A stretch of 38,006 bases of DNA from Parcubacteria group bacterium GW2011_GWA2_38_13 (GTDB taxonomy: Bacteria > Patescibacteriota > Patescibacteriia > Buchananbacterales > GWA2-38-13). Both the position numbers and the translations under genes were made by a program. The notes below the pieces were generated by a model. It ran no database searches, was not told the DNA's origin, and saw only the letters and a list, made by a program, of their open reading frames with translations. Below, piece by piece: positions 7,560-16,266 of the stretch (the first letter of the stretch is position 1; every line of letters starts with the position of its first letter). The stretch is taken from NCBI GenBank assembly GCA_000992395.1, contig LBUD01000002.1:1-38006 (forward strand), in the 5' to 3' direction.

Positions 7560-8267
7560 TTACTTGTGCTTACGAAATCTCAGCGCCAGAACTTTCAAAA
7601 AACTCTCCAGCATTATCTTAATTTGAAATTTTGATTTACCTTCGCGCCTTTCTGTAAAAATAATCGGAATTTCTTTAATTACAAATCCGGCTTTATATGC
7701 TTTATAGGTTGTTTCAATTTGAAAGTTATAGCCCACGGATTCCAATGTATTTAGATTAATTGCTTCAAGAACTTTTCGCTTATAACATTTAAATCCTCCC
7801 GTGAGATCCCGTATGGGCACGCTGAGCATTGTTCGTGCATATATATTTCCAAAACGGCTAACCATTCTGCGAGTGAAATTCCAATTTTCCACTCCCCCGC
7901 CCCGGCAATATCTTGATCCCAAAACAAGATCGCTCTCCTGTATAGCCGCAAGAAATTCAGGAATATATTTCGGGCTATGGGAAAAATCCGCGTCCATTTC
8001 AAAAATCAAATCCGCACCGTCGCTAAGAGCTTTTTTAAATCCGGCAACATACGCACGCCCCAGCCCCTCCTTTTTTTCCCGATGAATAATATCCAAGTGT
8101 GGATATTGCGCTTTCCTACTTTCAACCAGCTCACCGGTTCCGTCCGGAGAATTATCATCAACGACCAAAACATGTAAATCTTCAATCGCTAAATCAAAAA
8201 TCTTTTTTATAAGCGCCTCAATATTTAGCCTTTCGTTATATGTCGGTATGATAATAATTTTTTTCAT
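7560..8267 (-). CDS. GT2 glycosyltransferase, polyprenol-phosphate mannose synthase-like
   Basis: The ORF begins at 8306, but the start at 8267 is chosen because it gives the canonical opening MKKIIIIPTYNERLNIE. The 235-residue protein has the nucleotide-sugar motif VVDDNSPDGTG (about 36-45), the metal-binding DAD at 92-94, and DPM-type blocks GSRYCRGGG, RDLTGGFKCY and FTERREGKSKF. It lacks C-terminal membrane helices, like the short soluble DPM class. Known family reaction: transfer of a hexose, typically mannose from GDP-mannose, to polyprenyl phosphate on the cytoplasmic side. Its start overlaps the preceding methyltransferase gene by 32 bases. The exact sugar is not deducible. Confidence 0.85.
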   Translation of the reverse strand: MKKIIIIPTYNERLNIEALIKKIFDLAIEDLHVLVVDDNSPDGTGELVESRKAQYPHLDIIHREKKEGLGRAYVAGFKKALSDGADLIFEMDADFSHSPKYIPEFLAAIQESDLVLGSRYCRGGGVENWNFTRRMVSRFGNIYARTMLSVPIRDLTGGFKCYKRKVLEAINLNTLESVGYNFQIETTYKAYKAGFVIKEIPIIFTERREGKSKFQIKIMLESFLKVLALRFRKHK

Positions 8268-8979
8268 AAGGTTTTTTAACAATAAATGCCACCGCAGGAA
8301 CTGCAATTTCCCTGATAACGGGAATTTTTGTAAAAAAATGCAATCGAAAATGTGTATCTTTCGTATCGAGAATTTTAAAACCCGATCTCAGAATCATGGC
8401 ATTCATTTTTTTAAAAGTTATTTTATACAAATCGCACTCTTCGTAAGAATTGCCTGGGATATTATTACGAAAAAATAATTTCCTTAAAAATTTTGCTATT
8501 GCAAAAGGAAAAATATGGAATGGCTTGAGCTGATGGCCTGCATGAGGATTATACCATGGCGGTATGGCAAAGTATCCTATGCCTCCAGGCTTTAATACTC
8601 TATATATCTCATCCAAAGACAGCTGTTGTTTTTCATAAGATATGTGCTCAAGAACATTTCTCAATAACGCCACATCAAACGTATTGCCTTGGAATGGCAT
8701 TGCGTCAGCGGGTGCTTTGATAGTATCGGACCAAATAATTTTTTTTGGAAAGGGTTCTACATTAATCGGTTTACAGTTTCGATTTTCAGATAAAAATTTG
8801 CAGAACTCCCCATTCGCCCCGCCAACATCCAAAATTGTTTTGTTTTGAAGCGATATATATTCTTCAATTTCATAAAGAAAGATACCGGCAAAATATTCGC
8901 ACATCCTTGGATAATTGTCTTCCCTAAACCTATAAAAATTAAAAAGAATTAATTTTTTATAATGCTGAAGTAAATTCAT
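8236..8979 (-). CDS. Class I SAM-dependent methyltransferase
   Basis: 247 residues with a Rossmann methyltransferase core: motif I ILDVGGANGEF (about 49-59), an acidic residue after strand 2 (VEPFPKK), FDVALLRNVLEHI as the post-motif block, and RVLKPGGIGYFAIP. This matches Methyltransf_11-type small-molecule or sugar methyltransferases. The C-terminal lobe (about 150-247) is basic and aromatic with little recognisable homology. Its place among glycosyltransferases suggests methylation of a glycan or lipid-linked sugar. It overlaps the DPM-like gene downstream, so translation is probably coupled. Confidence 0.82.
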   Translation of the reverse strand: MNLLQHYKKLILFNFYRFREDNYPRMCEYFAGIFLYEIEEYISLQNKTILDVGGANGEFCKFLSENRNCKPINVEPFPKKIIWSDTIKAPADAMPFQGNTFDVALLRNVLEHISYEKQQLSLDEIYRVLKPGGIGYFAIPPWYNPHAGHQLKPFHIFPFAIAKFLRKLFFRNNIPGNSYEECDLYKITFKKMNAMILRSGFKILDTKDTHFRLHFFTKIPVIREIAVPAVAFIVKKPYEKNYYHTDI

Positions 8980-9018
8980 TTGTTTATAATATTATTGTTT
9001 CGTGTAATAATAAATTAA

Positions 9019-9735
9019 CTATTTTTTTCTTACAATCACTATATAAAATCCGCCAAAATACTTTAAAAAGGATTTTTGAAATATCCTCTCTATGGCGATC
9101 AAAGCCCCTGAAATAATTGGCACTCGATATAAAAAAGGCAAAAGCGCAAAAATCATCACACCGCGCGTGTCTACGATTTCTACGTTATCCGGCAAATATT
9201 TTTTTATGCGCCATGGGGAATCAATGCGATTAAATAGATCCGCTTCTGTCACGTTATTATTTATTTTCAAAGGAAATAAATAATAACGAATCAATAAGCG
9301 GATTCCGCGCAAGCTTATAGGATTATAAAACTCCAGCACTATGTTGCCATTACTTTTTGTCACACGGACCATTTCTGATATGGCTTTTTTGATTTCTTTG
9401 ATGTGTGGTAAAACTTTTAATGAATATGATACGTCAAAAGTATTGTCTTCAAATGGCATATCAAGCGCAGATCCTTCAATAACATTTAAATTCCTAGCTC
9501 GCGCCTTTGCAAGCATATTTGGCGAGATATCAATGCCGCATATCTCTCGCACATCACCTTTAATTTTTTCCATAATAAGCCCGGTCCCGCACCCAACCTC
9601 TAAAGCATTTTTTCCGCGAGCGTATTCGATAATAATATCCGAATCTATTCTGTCTATCGCCGGCAGATATCCAATATTTCCGGAATAATCGTACTTTTTG
9701 CTAAATATATTGTAATACTCTTTCGCGTTAAGCAT
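9019..9735 (-). CDS. Class I SAM-dependent methyltransferase
   Basis: 238 residues. Motif I is ALEVGCGTGLI (about 44-54), followed by GIDISPNMLAKA, an acidic motif II region (MPFEDNTFDVSYSLKVLPHI) and VRVTKSNGNIVLEFYNP. This is the UbiE/Methyltransf_11 pattern. A hydrophobic C-terminal stretch (VMIFALLPFLYRVPIISGALIAI) may associate with the membrane or a lipid-linked substrate. It overlaps the upstream GT4 gene by 8 bases. A sugar or polyprenyl-linked intermediate is a likely substrate from context; a quinone substrate is less likely here. Confidence 0.82.
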   Translation of the reverse strand: MLNAKEYYNIFSKKYDYSGNIGYLPAIDRIDSDIIIEYARGKNALEVGCGTGLIMEKIKGDVREICGIDISPNMLAKARARNLNVIEGSALDMPFEDNTFDVSYSLKVLPHIKEIKKAISEMVRVTKSNGNIVLEFYNPISLRGIRLLIRYYLFPLKINNNVTEADLFNRIDSPWRIKKYLPDNVEIVDTRGVMIFALLPFLYRVPIISGALIAIERIFQKSFLKYFGGFYIVIVRKK

Positions 9736-10870
9736 ATAAATAATGTTTATAAATTTTTTCGTATTGTCTCGTGATTACCTTGCTATCAAAATGCTCAAGA
9801 GCTGCCCTTCGTGCGTTTTCTGCAAAATAATCATACTCATTCTTATCTTCTATTAAGCGCACTATTGCATCGGAAAATCCGCATGTATCGCCCATATCCA
9901 CCCCGATACCGGCCTTGAATTTCGCAAACTCCCTCAATGCCCTGACCATATGAAATATTATCGGCTTGGCGCAAGACATTGATTCAATAAGCGTCAACGG
10001 AAGATCAAACTTTCTGTCCATTCTGTTCGCCGGATATATACAAATATCGCATGCGTATACGAGCTCATGTATATCCGGATGCGTTTCAAAGAATACCACA
10101 TTGTCGATAAGCCCTTGTTTTTCCAATTCAACCTTTATTTTTTTTTCAATCATTGTGTCATCCCTATTTCTTTTTCTGCATGCGAAAACAAATTTTGTCT
10201 TTGGCGTTCGCTTTACAACCCCAGAGACGATGGATACAAGGTTGTTAGCACGACCCAAAAGAGAATATTCTCCAGGAAATAATATAACCGGTACGGATCC
10301 GATATTATATTTTTCTTTCAACACGGCTGTGTTTGTCTGTGGTGAAAATGTGTCCGTATCGACAGGAGGATAGATTCTTGACACATTATCATATCCTAAA
10401 CTGTGAAGCATATTTTTAGTAAAATCCGAATATGTTATGATCAAATCTCCGTACAACAATAAATTTAATAATTTCTTGTTATCCCGAAACGTATCAGGCA
10501 GACATGGCAAGGATTGTACATTTTTTTTAGAATGCCTTTTTTTAAGATATTGAAGAACAACAGATGTTTTTTCCAATGGTAAAAAAAATGAATGGATAAG
10601 ATCAAACTCTTTATAATGAGAAAAAAGATACCGCAATAGCCGAAACTTCTGATAATAATTGAACTGGGAATTTGTATATATACTTTTTTTTGTTGCCCTT
10701 GTCTGAAAAAAAGTTTTATTTCCTCCCGTAAGAAGATAAATGTTGTTTGATTGAATGTTTTTTGATAATACAAGTGCGATGTTTTTACTTGCTTCATCCC
10801 ATGGCGGAATAATGGGCCGGGTAATATAAAGTATTTTTGTGCTTTGCGAGCTATTGTCCATATATACCAT
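9728..10870 (-). CDS. GT4-family glycosyltransferase
   Basis: 380-residue GT-B fold protein. The N-terminal Rossmann half opens ILYITRPIIPPWDEASKNIA; the C-terminal half has VILFPGEYSLLGRANNLV and the donor-binding block DLPLTLIESMSCAKPII with the conserved Glu of the GT4 EX7E-like motif. The start at 10870 shares one base with the preceding stop (TAATG), suggesting coupling; an ATG three codons later (10861) is also possible. The family transfers sugars from nucleotide donors with retention, usually on the cytoplasmic face during polysaccharide assembly. Specificity is unknown. Confidence 0.85.
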   Translation of the reverse strand: MVYMDNSSQSTKILYITRPIIPPWDEASKNIALVLSKNIQSNNIYLLTGGNKTFFQTRATKKSIYTNSQFNYYQKFRLLRYLFSHYKEFDLIHSFFLPLEKTSVVLQYLKKRHSKKNVQSLPCLPDTFRDNKKLLNLLLYGDLIITYSDFTKNMLHSLGYDNVSRIYPPVDTDTFSPQTNTAVLKEKYNIGSVPVILFPGEYSLLGRANNLVSIVSGVVKRTPKTKFVFACRKRNRDDTMIEKKIKVELEKQGLIDNVVFFETHPDIHELVYACDICIYPANRMDRKFDLPLTLIESMSCAKPIIFHMVRALREFAKFKAGIGVDMGDTCGFSDAIVRLIEDKNEYDYFAENARRAALEHFDSKVITRQYEKIYKHYLYA

Positions 10871-11604
10871 TAAAACTGATTGCTTTTATTCTTAATAAAT
10901 AAAAAAACTCCGAAATTAAATTTTTTTATACTTACGAGATAATCCGGGAAATGGTTCCTTACCTGATCGATAGACCAATAATGAAGGTGAAACATCTTTC
11001 TTTTTTCTTTTTCAAAAACCGGTCCAATGATGAAATTTCCGTTTTTCTTCAAACACTGTTTAACGTTTTCCATTGAAAAATCAAATTTCTCCCTTGCTAC
11101 TATATTATATATCACATTAACCATGAATATAGTATCAAATGTATCTTCAAGAAGTTCCTTCGATATATCCTTCTTGACAAAATGCACATTGGGAAACTTT
11201 ATTTTCAGTTTTAAAAATAAATCGTCGGCGATATCAATGCAGGTCAGATCAGCGGGATGAAGATTATGAAATATTTCGGTATAATACCCGGCGCCACAAC
11301 CGATTTCCAAAACCCGAGGGTTGGAAATAGATATACCCATCTCATTACATAGTCTCAATAATATATCGGCTTGTGCTTTATAGAATTCAGAGTTTTCCTC
11401 ATCTGTTTTAGTTTCTCTGCCAGATGCCGCCAGATGTAAATCGTGTTTTTTATATCTATCGCCCCAATACCTTTCCGCATCATAATCTCCGTCTTTTGTC
11501 CCATATTTCATTTTCTGTACAACTTTTTTTTCAAATAAAATTTTTATCAAAAGAAAAGGATGCGTAAAAATTTTTTTAAAAAGATGAATATTGGCAAAAG
11601 ACAT
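10870..11604 (-). CDS. Class I SAM-dependent methyltransferase
   Basis: 244 residues. Motif I VLEIGCGAGYYTE lies at about 98-110, followed by LTCIDIADDLFLKLK and the motif II/III region DTFDTIFMVNVIYNIV, then CLKKNGNFIIGPVF. The first 80 residues are basic and amphipathic with a YWGDRYKKHD block seen in several sugar or lipid methyltransferases. An internal ATG at residue 32 (MKYGTKDGD) is an alternative start. It ends within the start of the GT4 gene. It is the third methyltransferase of the operon and differs from the other two, so it was probably recruited separately. Confidence 0.8.
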   Translation of the reverse strand: MSFANIHLFKKIFTHPFLLIKILFEKKVVQKMKYGTKDGDYDAERYWGDRYKKHDLHLAASGRETKTDEENSEFYKAQADILLRLCNEMGISISNPRVLEIGCGAGYYTEIFHNLHPADLTCIDIADDLFLKLKIKFPNVHFVKKDISKELLEDTFDTIFMVNVIYNIVAREKFDFSMENVKQCLKKNGNFIIGPVFEKEKRKMFHLHYWSIDQVRNHFPDYLVSIKKFNFGVFLFIKNKSNQF

Positions 11605-11616
11605 AAAAAAATAAAA

Positions 11617-12774
11617 TCACCGCACTTCGCAAATAATTTCTTTCACGGCCCCAATGACATCATCCACGTCATTATCTGTCAGCTTGGGAGTAAAAGGAAG
11701 TGATACGATTCTTTCAGATAACATAGCGGCGTTGGGAAAATCATCTTTTTTAAAACCAAGCTTTTCCCGATAATAAGGATGGAGATGAAGAGAAATGAAA
11801 TGAACCGAAGTGCCGATATTTTTTGCGTGCATTTTCATCTGAAATTCATCGCGGGAATACCCAAGCTTTTCCATATCCAATACCATAGTATAGAGGTGCC
11901 GGGCATGGCGAGTATTAGGCTCCGGGTCCGCTGGTGTTTCAAATGGAAGCCCCGAGAACGCTTCATTATATTCTTTCCAAATCTCCTCCCTTCGCAATAA
12001 AAATTTCTCCTGTTTTTTTAACTGGTGTAGCCCAAGAGCAGCCTGGGTGTCCATCATATTATATTTAAAGCCAGGGTACACGATCTCATAATATTTAGGC
12101 TTTGAGTCTGCATAGCGTTTCCATGCATCCTGGCTCATGCCATGAAGACTATAAACACCTATTTTTTCTGCGTACTCCTTATTATGAGTCGTTACCATTC
12201 CGCCTTCTCCCGTAATTAGATTTTTTGTTACATAAAAACTAAATGCCGTGAAATCGCTCATACTCCCAACCATTTTCCCGTGGTATTGTGCTCCTGTTGC
12301 ATGCGCTGCATCTTCAATAACAATAAGGTTATATTTTTTTGCAATAGCATGTATGGCATCCATATCGCAGGGCCGGCCGGCAAAATGAACCGGGATAATC
12401 GCCTTCGTATGTTTGGTAATTTTTTCTTCAATTTTAGACGGATCAATATTCATGGTCTTCGGATGCACATCCACAAATACTGGCGTAGCTCCCGAGTGTA
12501 TAATAGTGCTGACTGTGGCCGCGAATGTAAATGGCGTAGTAATTACCTCGTCGCCGCTTTTAATGCCGGCGACAACCAAAGAGAGGTGGAGCGCAGCGGT
12601 ACATGAATTTACGGCGCAAGCAAAACCGGCATGAACATAATTTTTAAAATCTTCCTCAAATTTTGCCACCTTCGGGCCGCGCGTCAACCAGCCCGATCTG
12701 AGCGAATCAACCACTTCCTGAATTTCATCTTCTTCAAGACGCGGACTTGCAAAGGATAAAAACTCTTTTCTCAT
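11617..12774 (-). CDS. DegT/DnrJ/EryC1/StrS sugar aminotransferase (ArnB/PseC-like)
   Basis: 385-residue PLP enzyme of the family that aminates nucleotide-linked keto sugars. It opens with FASPRLEEDEIQEVVDSLRSGWLTRGPKVAKFE, typical of the family. It has the cofactor Asp in VIEDAAHATGA (about D155) and the Schiff-base lysine in FYVTKNLITGEGG (K184). Full family length with an intact active site. No dehydratase that would make the keto sugar is in the window, so the substrate must come from elsewhere. It overlaps the upstream GT4 gene by 4 bases (ATGA). Regulatory rather than catalytic DegT members usually lack the Lys, so a catalytic role is favoured. Confidence 0.92.
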   Translation of the reverse strand: MRKEFLSFASPRLEEDEIQEVVDSLRSGWLTRGPKVAKFEEDFKNYVHAGFACAVNSCTAALHLSLVVAGIKSGDEVITTPFTFAATVSTIIHSGATPVFVDVHPKTMNIDPSKIEEKITKHTKAIIPVHFAGRPCDMDAIHAIAKKYNLIVIEDAAHATGAQYHGKMVGSMSDFTAFSFYVTKNLITGEGGMVTTHNKEYAEKIGVYSLHGMSQDAWKRYADSKPKYYEIVYPGFKYNMMDTQAALGLHQLKKQEKFLLRREEIWKEYNEAFSGLPFETPADPEPNTRHARHLYTMVLDMEKLGYSRDEFQMKMHAKNIGTSVHFISLHLHPYYREKLGFKKDDFPNAAMLSERIVSLPFTPKLTDNDVDDVIGAVKEIICEVR

Positions 12775-13928
12775 ATATTTTTTTTTACGAGCTCCTGGGC
12801 TTGAAATATAAATTTTTTTACAGTATTTTCAATATTAAATTCTTGAGCCAAGAATGGAATATTCTTTGTATAACCCAAGTAATCATCGGCTCCCAATGTT
12901 AATGTCGAGATGATTGTTTCAGCAAGGCTTTCTGGATTATTCGGCCTTGCCGCAAACCCGACTTTATGTTTTCTCACAAGATATCCCATATCGCCGACAT
13001 CGCACACTATGAGTGGCGTATTGGACTGCAGGCTCTCAGAAAATACCACTGGGATACTATCGCTTCTTGAAGGTATTATACACCAATCGCACTGCTGTAA
13101 ATATCGTGATACATCATCCTGATTCGCATATCCCTTAAAAAACACAAACGTCTCCAAACCATATTCAATAATTTTTTTATTAACATATTCCTCTTGAGAG
13201 CCAGATCCGAATACGTAAAGACTCATATTTTCGCACTCTTTTTTATATAGTAATAATCTCATGGCCTCAATAAGGATGTCAATTCCTTTAATATACTCGA
13301 GTCTTCCGATAAATACAAAATTTTTTTTATTTCTATCAACGTCCGATACATTTATCTGTATCTTTGGCAAAATTCTCGTTGTAGATAAAAATTCGCAATC
13401 CCTATGCGAAATTTTTTTTACATCCTCTGACATTTGTATACCATCGGCATACAGCGCATTCGCATTCTGTAAAACAGTTTTAATAATATTTTTTATAACT
13501 GGATATTTAGCATACATATTGATATCCGATCCCAAACACCAAACCGCATACGGTATTCCCAATTTCTTTTTTGTGTGCATAGCAAAATATCCGCTTGGCA
13601 AAGCCCAGAGCGCAAGACAAAAATCAATTTTATTATTTTTGCAATACTCTATAATACTTCTTTTACCGCCCGCTATCAGGCTTCCGATTTTAATAAGATC
13701 AAGGGGGTTAAAAAAACTTAAATTAATCAGTGATTTTTTTCCACCAAGCCATGGAAGCCAAAACACACGCATATTATCATTCTCTTCTTTTTTTGCATCT
13801 TTATCGGGCGTAAATATATAAACATTATGCCCAGAATTCCTCAGGGCGACTGCGAATGAATGGCAAAAAGCCCCCTGGTAATCTTGGCTGTTTGCGGGAT
13901 ATCCATTTGTAATTATACAAATATTCAT
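12771..13928 (-). CDS. GT4-family glycosyltransferase
   Basis: 385-residue GT-B glycosyltransferase. It opens MNICIITNGYPANSQDYQGAF with the Gly-containing acceptor-side loop. It has NFVFIGRLEYIKGIDILIEA at the start of the C-terminal domain and PSRSDSIPVVFSESLQSN with the donor-binding Glu. The GT4 assignment is firm; donor sugar and acceptor are not predictable. It overlaps the aminotransferase start by 4 bases, and may transfer the amino sugar made by that enzyme, which is inference from adjacency. It lies 21 bases after the GT-C-like gene upstream. Confidence 0.88.
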   Translation of the reverse strand: MNICIITNGYPANSQDYQGAFCHSFAVALRNSGHNVYIFTPDKDAKKEENDNMRVFWLPWLGGKKSLINLSFFNPLDLIKIGSLIAGGKRSIIEYCKNNKIDFCLALWALPSGYFAMHTKKKLGIPYAVWCLGSDINMYAKYPVIKNIIKTVLQNANALYADGIQMSEDVKKISHRDCEFLSTTRILPKIQINVSDVDRNKKNFVFIGRLEYIKGIDILIEAMRLLLYKKECENMSLYVFGSGSQEEYVNKKIIEYGLETFVFFKGYANQDDVSRYLQQCDWCIIPSRSDSIPVVFSESLQSNTPLIVCDVGDMGYLVRKHKVGFAARPNNPESLAETIISTLTLGADDYLGYTKNIPFLAQEFNIENTVKKFIFQAQELVKKNI

Positions 13929-13949
13929 ACTTAATTTGATACTATCGTA

Positions 13950-16247
13950 TTATTTAATTTTATATATGCAATAATAATTATTTATGCATTGCATCTCTTC
14001 CAAGTATAAATTTTTAAATTCTTCAAAAACTCCGATTTTTTTTAGAAAGGGATATCGCTCAATGGAATCCGTGAACGATTTCATTTCTTCGTAATCATTC
14101 CGTGCAAACACAATATGAGTAATTCTTTGACGCACAAAGACATCCCTAAGTTCTTGAAGATTTTTGGATTTATCCAGAGCCTCAATCCAATACATTCCAA
14201 AGTTATCGGCTATGACATGCTTATCCCATTCATAGATACTCGCTGTTAATGAACTCGGAAACATAAGTATCAACGATTCTTTGTCTTTATGAATAATAAC
14301 ATTATTTATATATTGTGGAAACAAAACAATTGTTTCGCCTCCTGGATATTTTTTAAAATCAACCGTTGATATATTCTGGCTGTTAATAATATGCGGCTGC
14401 CAGCCCATCAAGAAAAAGGAAAAAAATAAAGTGCGTAAGGAAAAAACAATTATTAAAATATGGAGCATGGCCGCAATCCTGCTTTTTTCCATTTTTTCCA
14501 AATACCATGCGCAGAAAATGAATAAAAAATATAATAGTGGCAATGCATACCAAGCCCGCTCGTATCCTTTCATATACCATATCGAAAAATATATGCCCGA
14601 CAGGGCTAATAGCGCGACAAGGTTTTTATCTTTATAATATTTCTTAATAAAAAAATGTAAAAGGAAAAACGGGAGAAATATGAGCAGGAAGGGGCCGATT
14701 TCGGCATAAAGAAAATTAAACCCTTTTTGATTTATCGTAACATTCCAAAGCGTCCAAAAAAAATTAATTAATTTGGAATCGCTAATGTTGTTTTGGCGGG
14801 TAAGCGCCGTATAATCATCCGGATTCCTGTAAATATAATCCGTCTTGGAATAGATATCGTATGCGGTAACGCGCCTATGGGATGCAAATATATTTTCATT
14901 ATTATTGGCGACTATTTTGAATCGGAACGGCGCCAAAGGATTGCCGTAATAATATATATTGTAGAAAAACATTGGAAGAAGCGCGACGAGCGCGAATACA
15001 AAATACAAAATATATTGCCTCAATGGTATTTTTCTAAAAAATAAAAAGATGCTTAAAAGCATGAAAATTGTTAATGCCAAAAACAAACCATTCATTTTAA
15101 TATGGATAGTGAGCCCTAAAAAAACAGCCGAGAGATAGAGCCATTTGGATTCTTTGGAATGTAACCACTGAAAAATGCAATATATTGATAAAATGGAAAA
15201 AAATACCAGAATAAAATCTATCTTCTGTGTGTTGACGAATACAACATGCAGTGGCACGAAAGCTGCTAAAAAAATCGTAATAAAAGCAATTTTTTGAGAA
15301 AAAAATCTCTTGGTAAATAGATAGAGCAGAAAAAGCGAAAGCCATAAAAACAGCCATGATAGGGAAAAATTATAGTTGGGTGATAATATCGTATTCACTG
15401 CGGCATAGAATGGCATTGTTATGCCACTCGTCATGGCTGCTATGGAATTATATAATGGAACGGCGCCATGATAATGCGAAAATAATATTGGCACGCTGTA
15501 ATATATATCAAGATCGTCAAGATCTGAGGAAAAATATCTAAATGTTTGTATAAAAGTAAAAATAATAAATAACACCACAATGCATGCACCGATAATAAAC
15601 AAATTTTTCTGATTGCAAAAACAATCGGGAATTCGGAATTCAATTTTGTGATGGAATAATATGTTGCAATAATATCTCATCTCTTTACGGCACAGAAAAA
15701 TTATGGCAAGTGCCAAAAACACAATATTCCAAAAATATAGCAGCGTAAGCGTTCCAAGCGCAAACGAAATGAAAAGCATTCCCAGAAATCCCGCCCCGAA
15801 AGAAAACGCCACTTCTTCCGATAAGCTATCGAATTGAAAACGGAAAGAATCAAGTATTTTTTTCCCGAACGATATGGCGGTTGCTACAAGAGCGCAAATA
15901 AACAACAACCTTAAAAAAACCGCAAGAAAAATATGCGCCCAGGATGAAAAAATTAGTCCGATACTATATTTTGGATAATTATCGGAAAATCCCACATTGA
16001 AAAGAAATGAAAAAAATAAGGTAAATAAAAATATTATCAATAACGCCCCCCACATTGGAAAAATTTTCTGAAAATGTATTCTTATATGCCATTTTTTATA
16101 TATAATCTTATACATTGTGTAAAAAATCATCACAACGCACAGAGCATAAATAGTAACATCAATATTTCTGCGAAAATGAAAAAAGATGTAACCGGAATAC
16201 ACAAAAATAAACCAAAATAAAAAAAATATTGATTTAATTTTTATCAT
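13950..16247 (-). CDS. GT-C-like membrane protein, tandem paralog A
   Basis: 765-residue multi-pass membrane protein. About twelve or more hydrophobic segments are followed by a soluble external C-terminal domain (about 600-765). The first large external loop after a membrane helix carries an acidic cluster (DLDDLDIYYSVP, about 242-253), the expected place of a GT-C metal or donor site. A strongly conserved stretch (KIDFILVFFSILSIY, LGLTIHIKMNGLFLA) is shared with the adjacent paralog. Likely a polyprenyl-phosphate-sugar dependent transferase of surface glycan or glycoprotein; not confidently assigned to a named family. The gene is 19 bases after its paralog. Confidence 0.65.
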   Translation of the reverse strand: MIKIKSIFFLFWFIFVYSGYIFFHFRRNIDVTIYALCVVMIFYTMYKIIYKKWHIRIHFQKIFPMWGALLIIFLFTLFFSFLFNVGFSDNYPKYSIGLIFSSWAHIFLAVFLRLLFICALVATAISFGKKILDSFRFQFDSLSEEVAFSFGAGFLGMLFISFALGTLTLLYFWNIVFLALAIIFLCRKEMRYYCNILFHHKIEFRIPDCFCNQKNLFIIGACIVVLFIIFTFIQTFRYFSSDLDDLDIYYSVPILFSHYHGAVPLYNSIAAMTSGITMPFYAAVNTILSPNYNFSLSWLFLWLSLFLLYLFTKRFFSQKIAFITIFLAAFVPLHVVFVNTQKIDFILVFFSILSIYCIFQWLHSKESKWLYLSAVFLGLTIHIKMNGLFLALTIFMLLSIFLFFRKIPLRQYILYFVFALVALLPMFFYNIYYYGNPLAPFRFKIVANNNENIFASHRRVTAYDIYSKTDYIYRNPDDYTALTRQNNISDSKLINFFWTLWNVTINQKGFNFLYAEIGPFLLIFLPFFLLHFFIKKYYKDKNLVALLALSGIYFSIWYMKGYERAWYALPLLYFLFIFCAWYLEKMEKSRIAAMLHILIIVFSLRTLFFSFFLMGWQPHIINSQNISTVDFKKYPGGETIVLFPQYINNVIIHKDKESLILMFPSSLTASIYEWDKHVIADNFGMYWIEALDKSKNLQELRDVFVRQRITHIVFARNDYEEMKSFTDSIERYPFLKKIGVFEEFKNLYLEEMQCINNYYCIYKIK

Positions 16248-16266
16248 TTTTTTATATAATAATTTA

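Noticed and set aside
9966-10373. 135-residue plus-strand ORF inside the second GT4 gene
   Set aside because: Shadow ORF; the minus-strand frame has clear GT-B motifs.
13261-13821. 186-residue plus-strand ORF opposite the GT4 gene
   Set aside because: Antisense shadow of a well-supported glycosyltransferase; no recognisable motifs.
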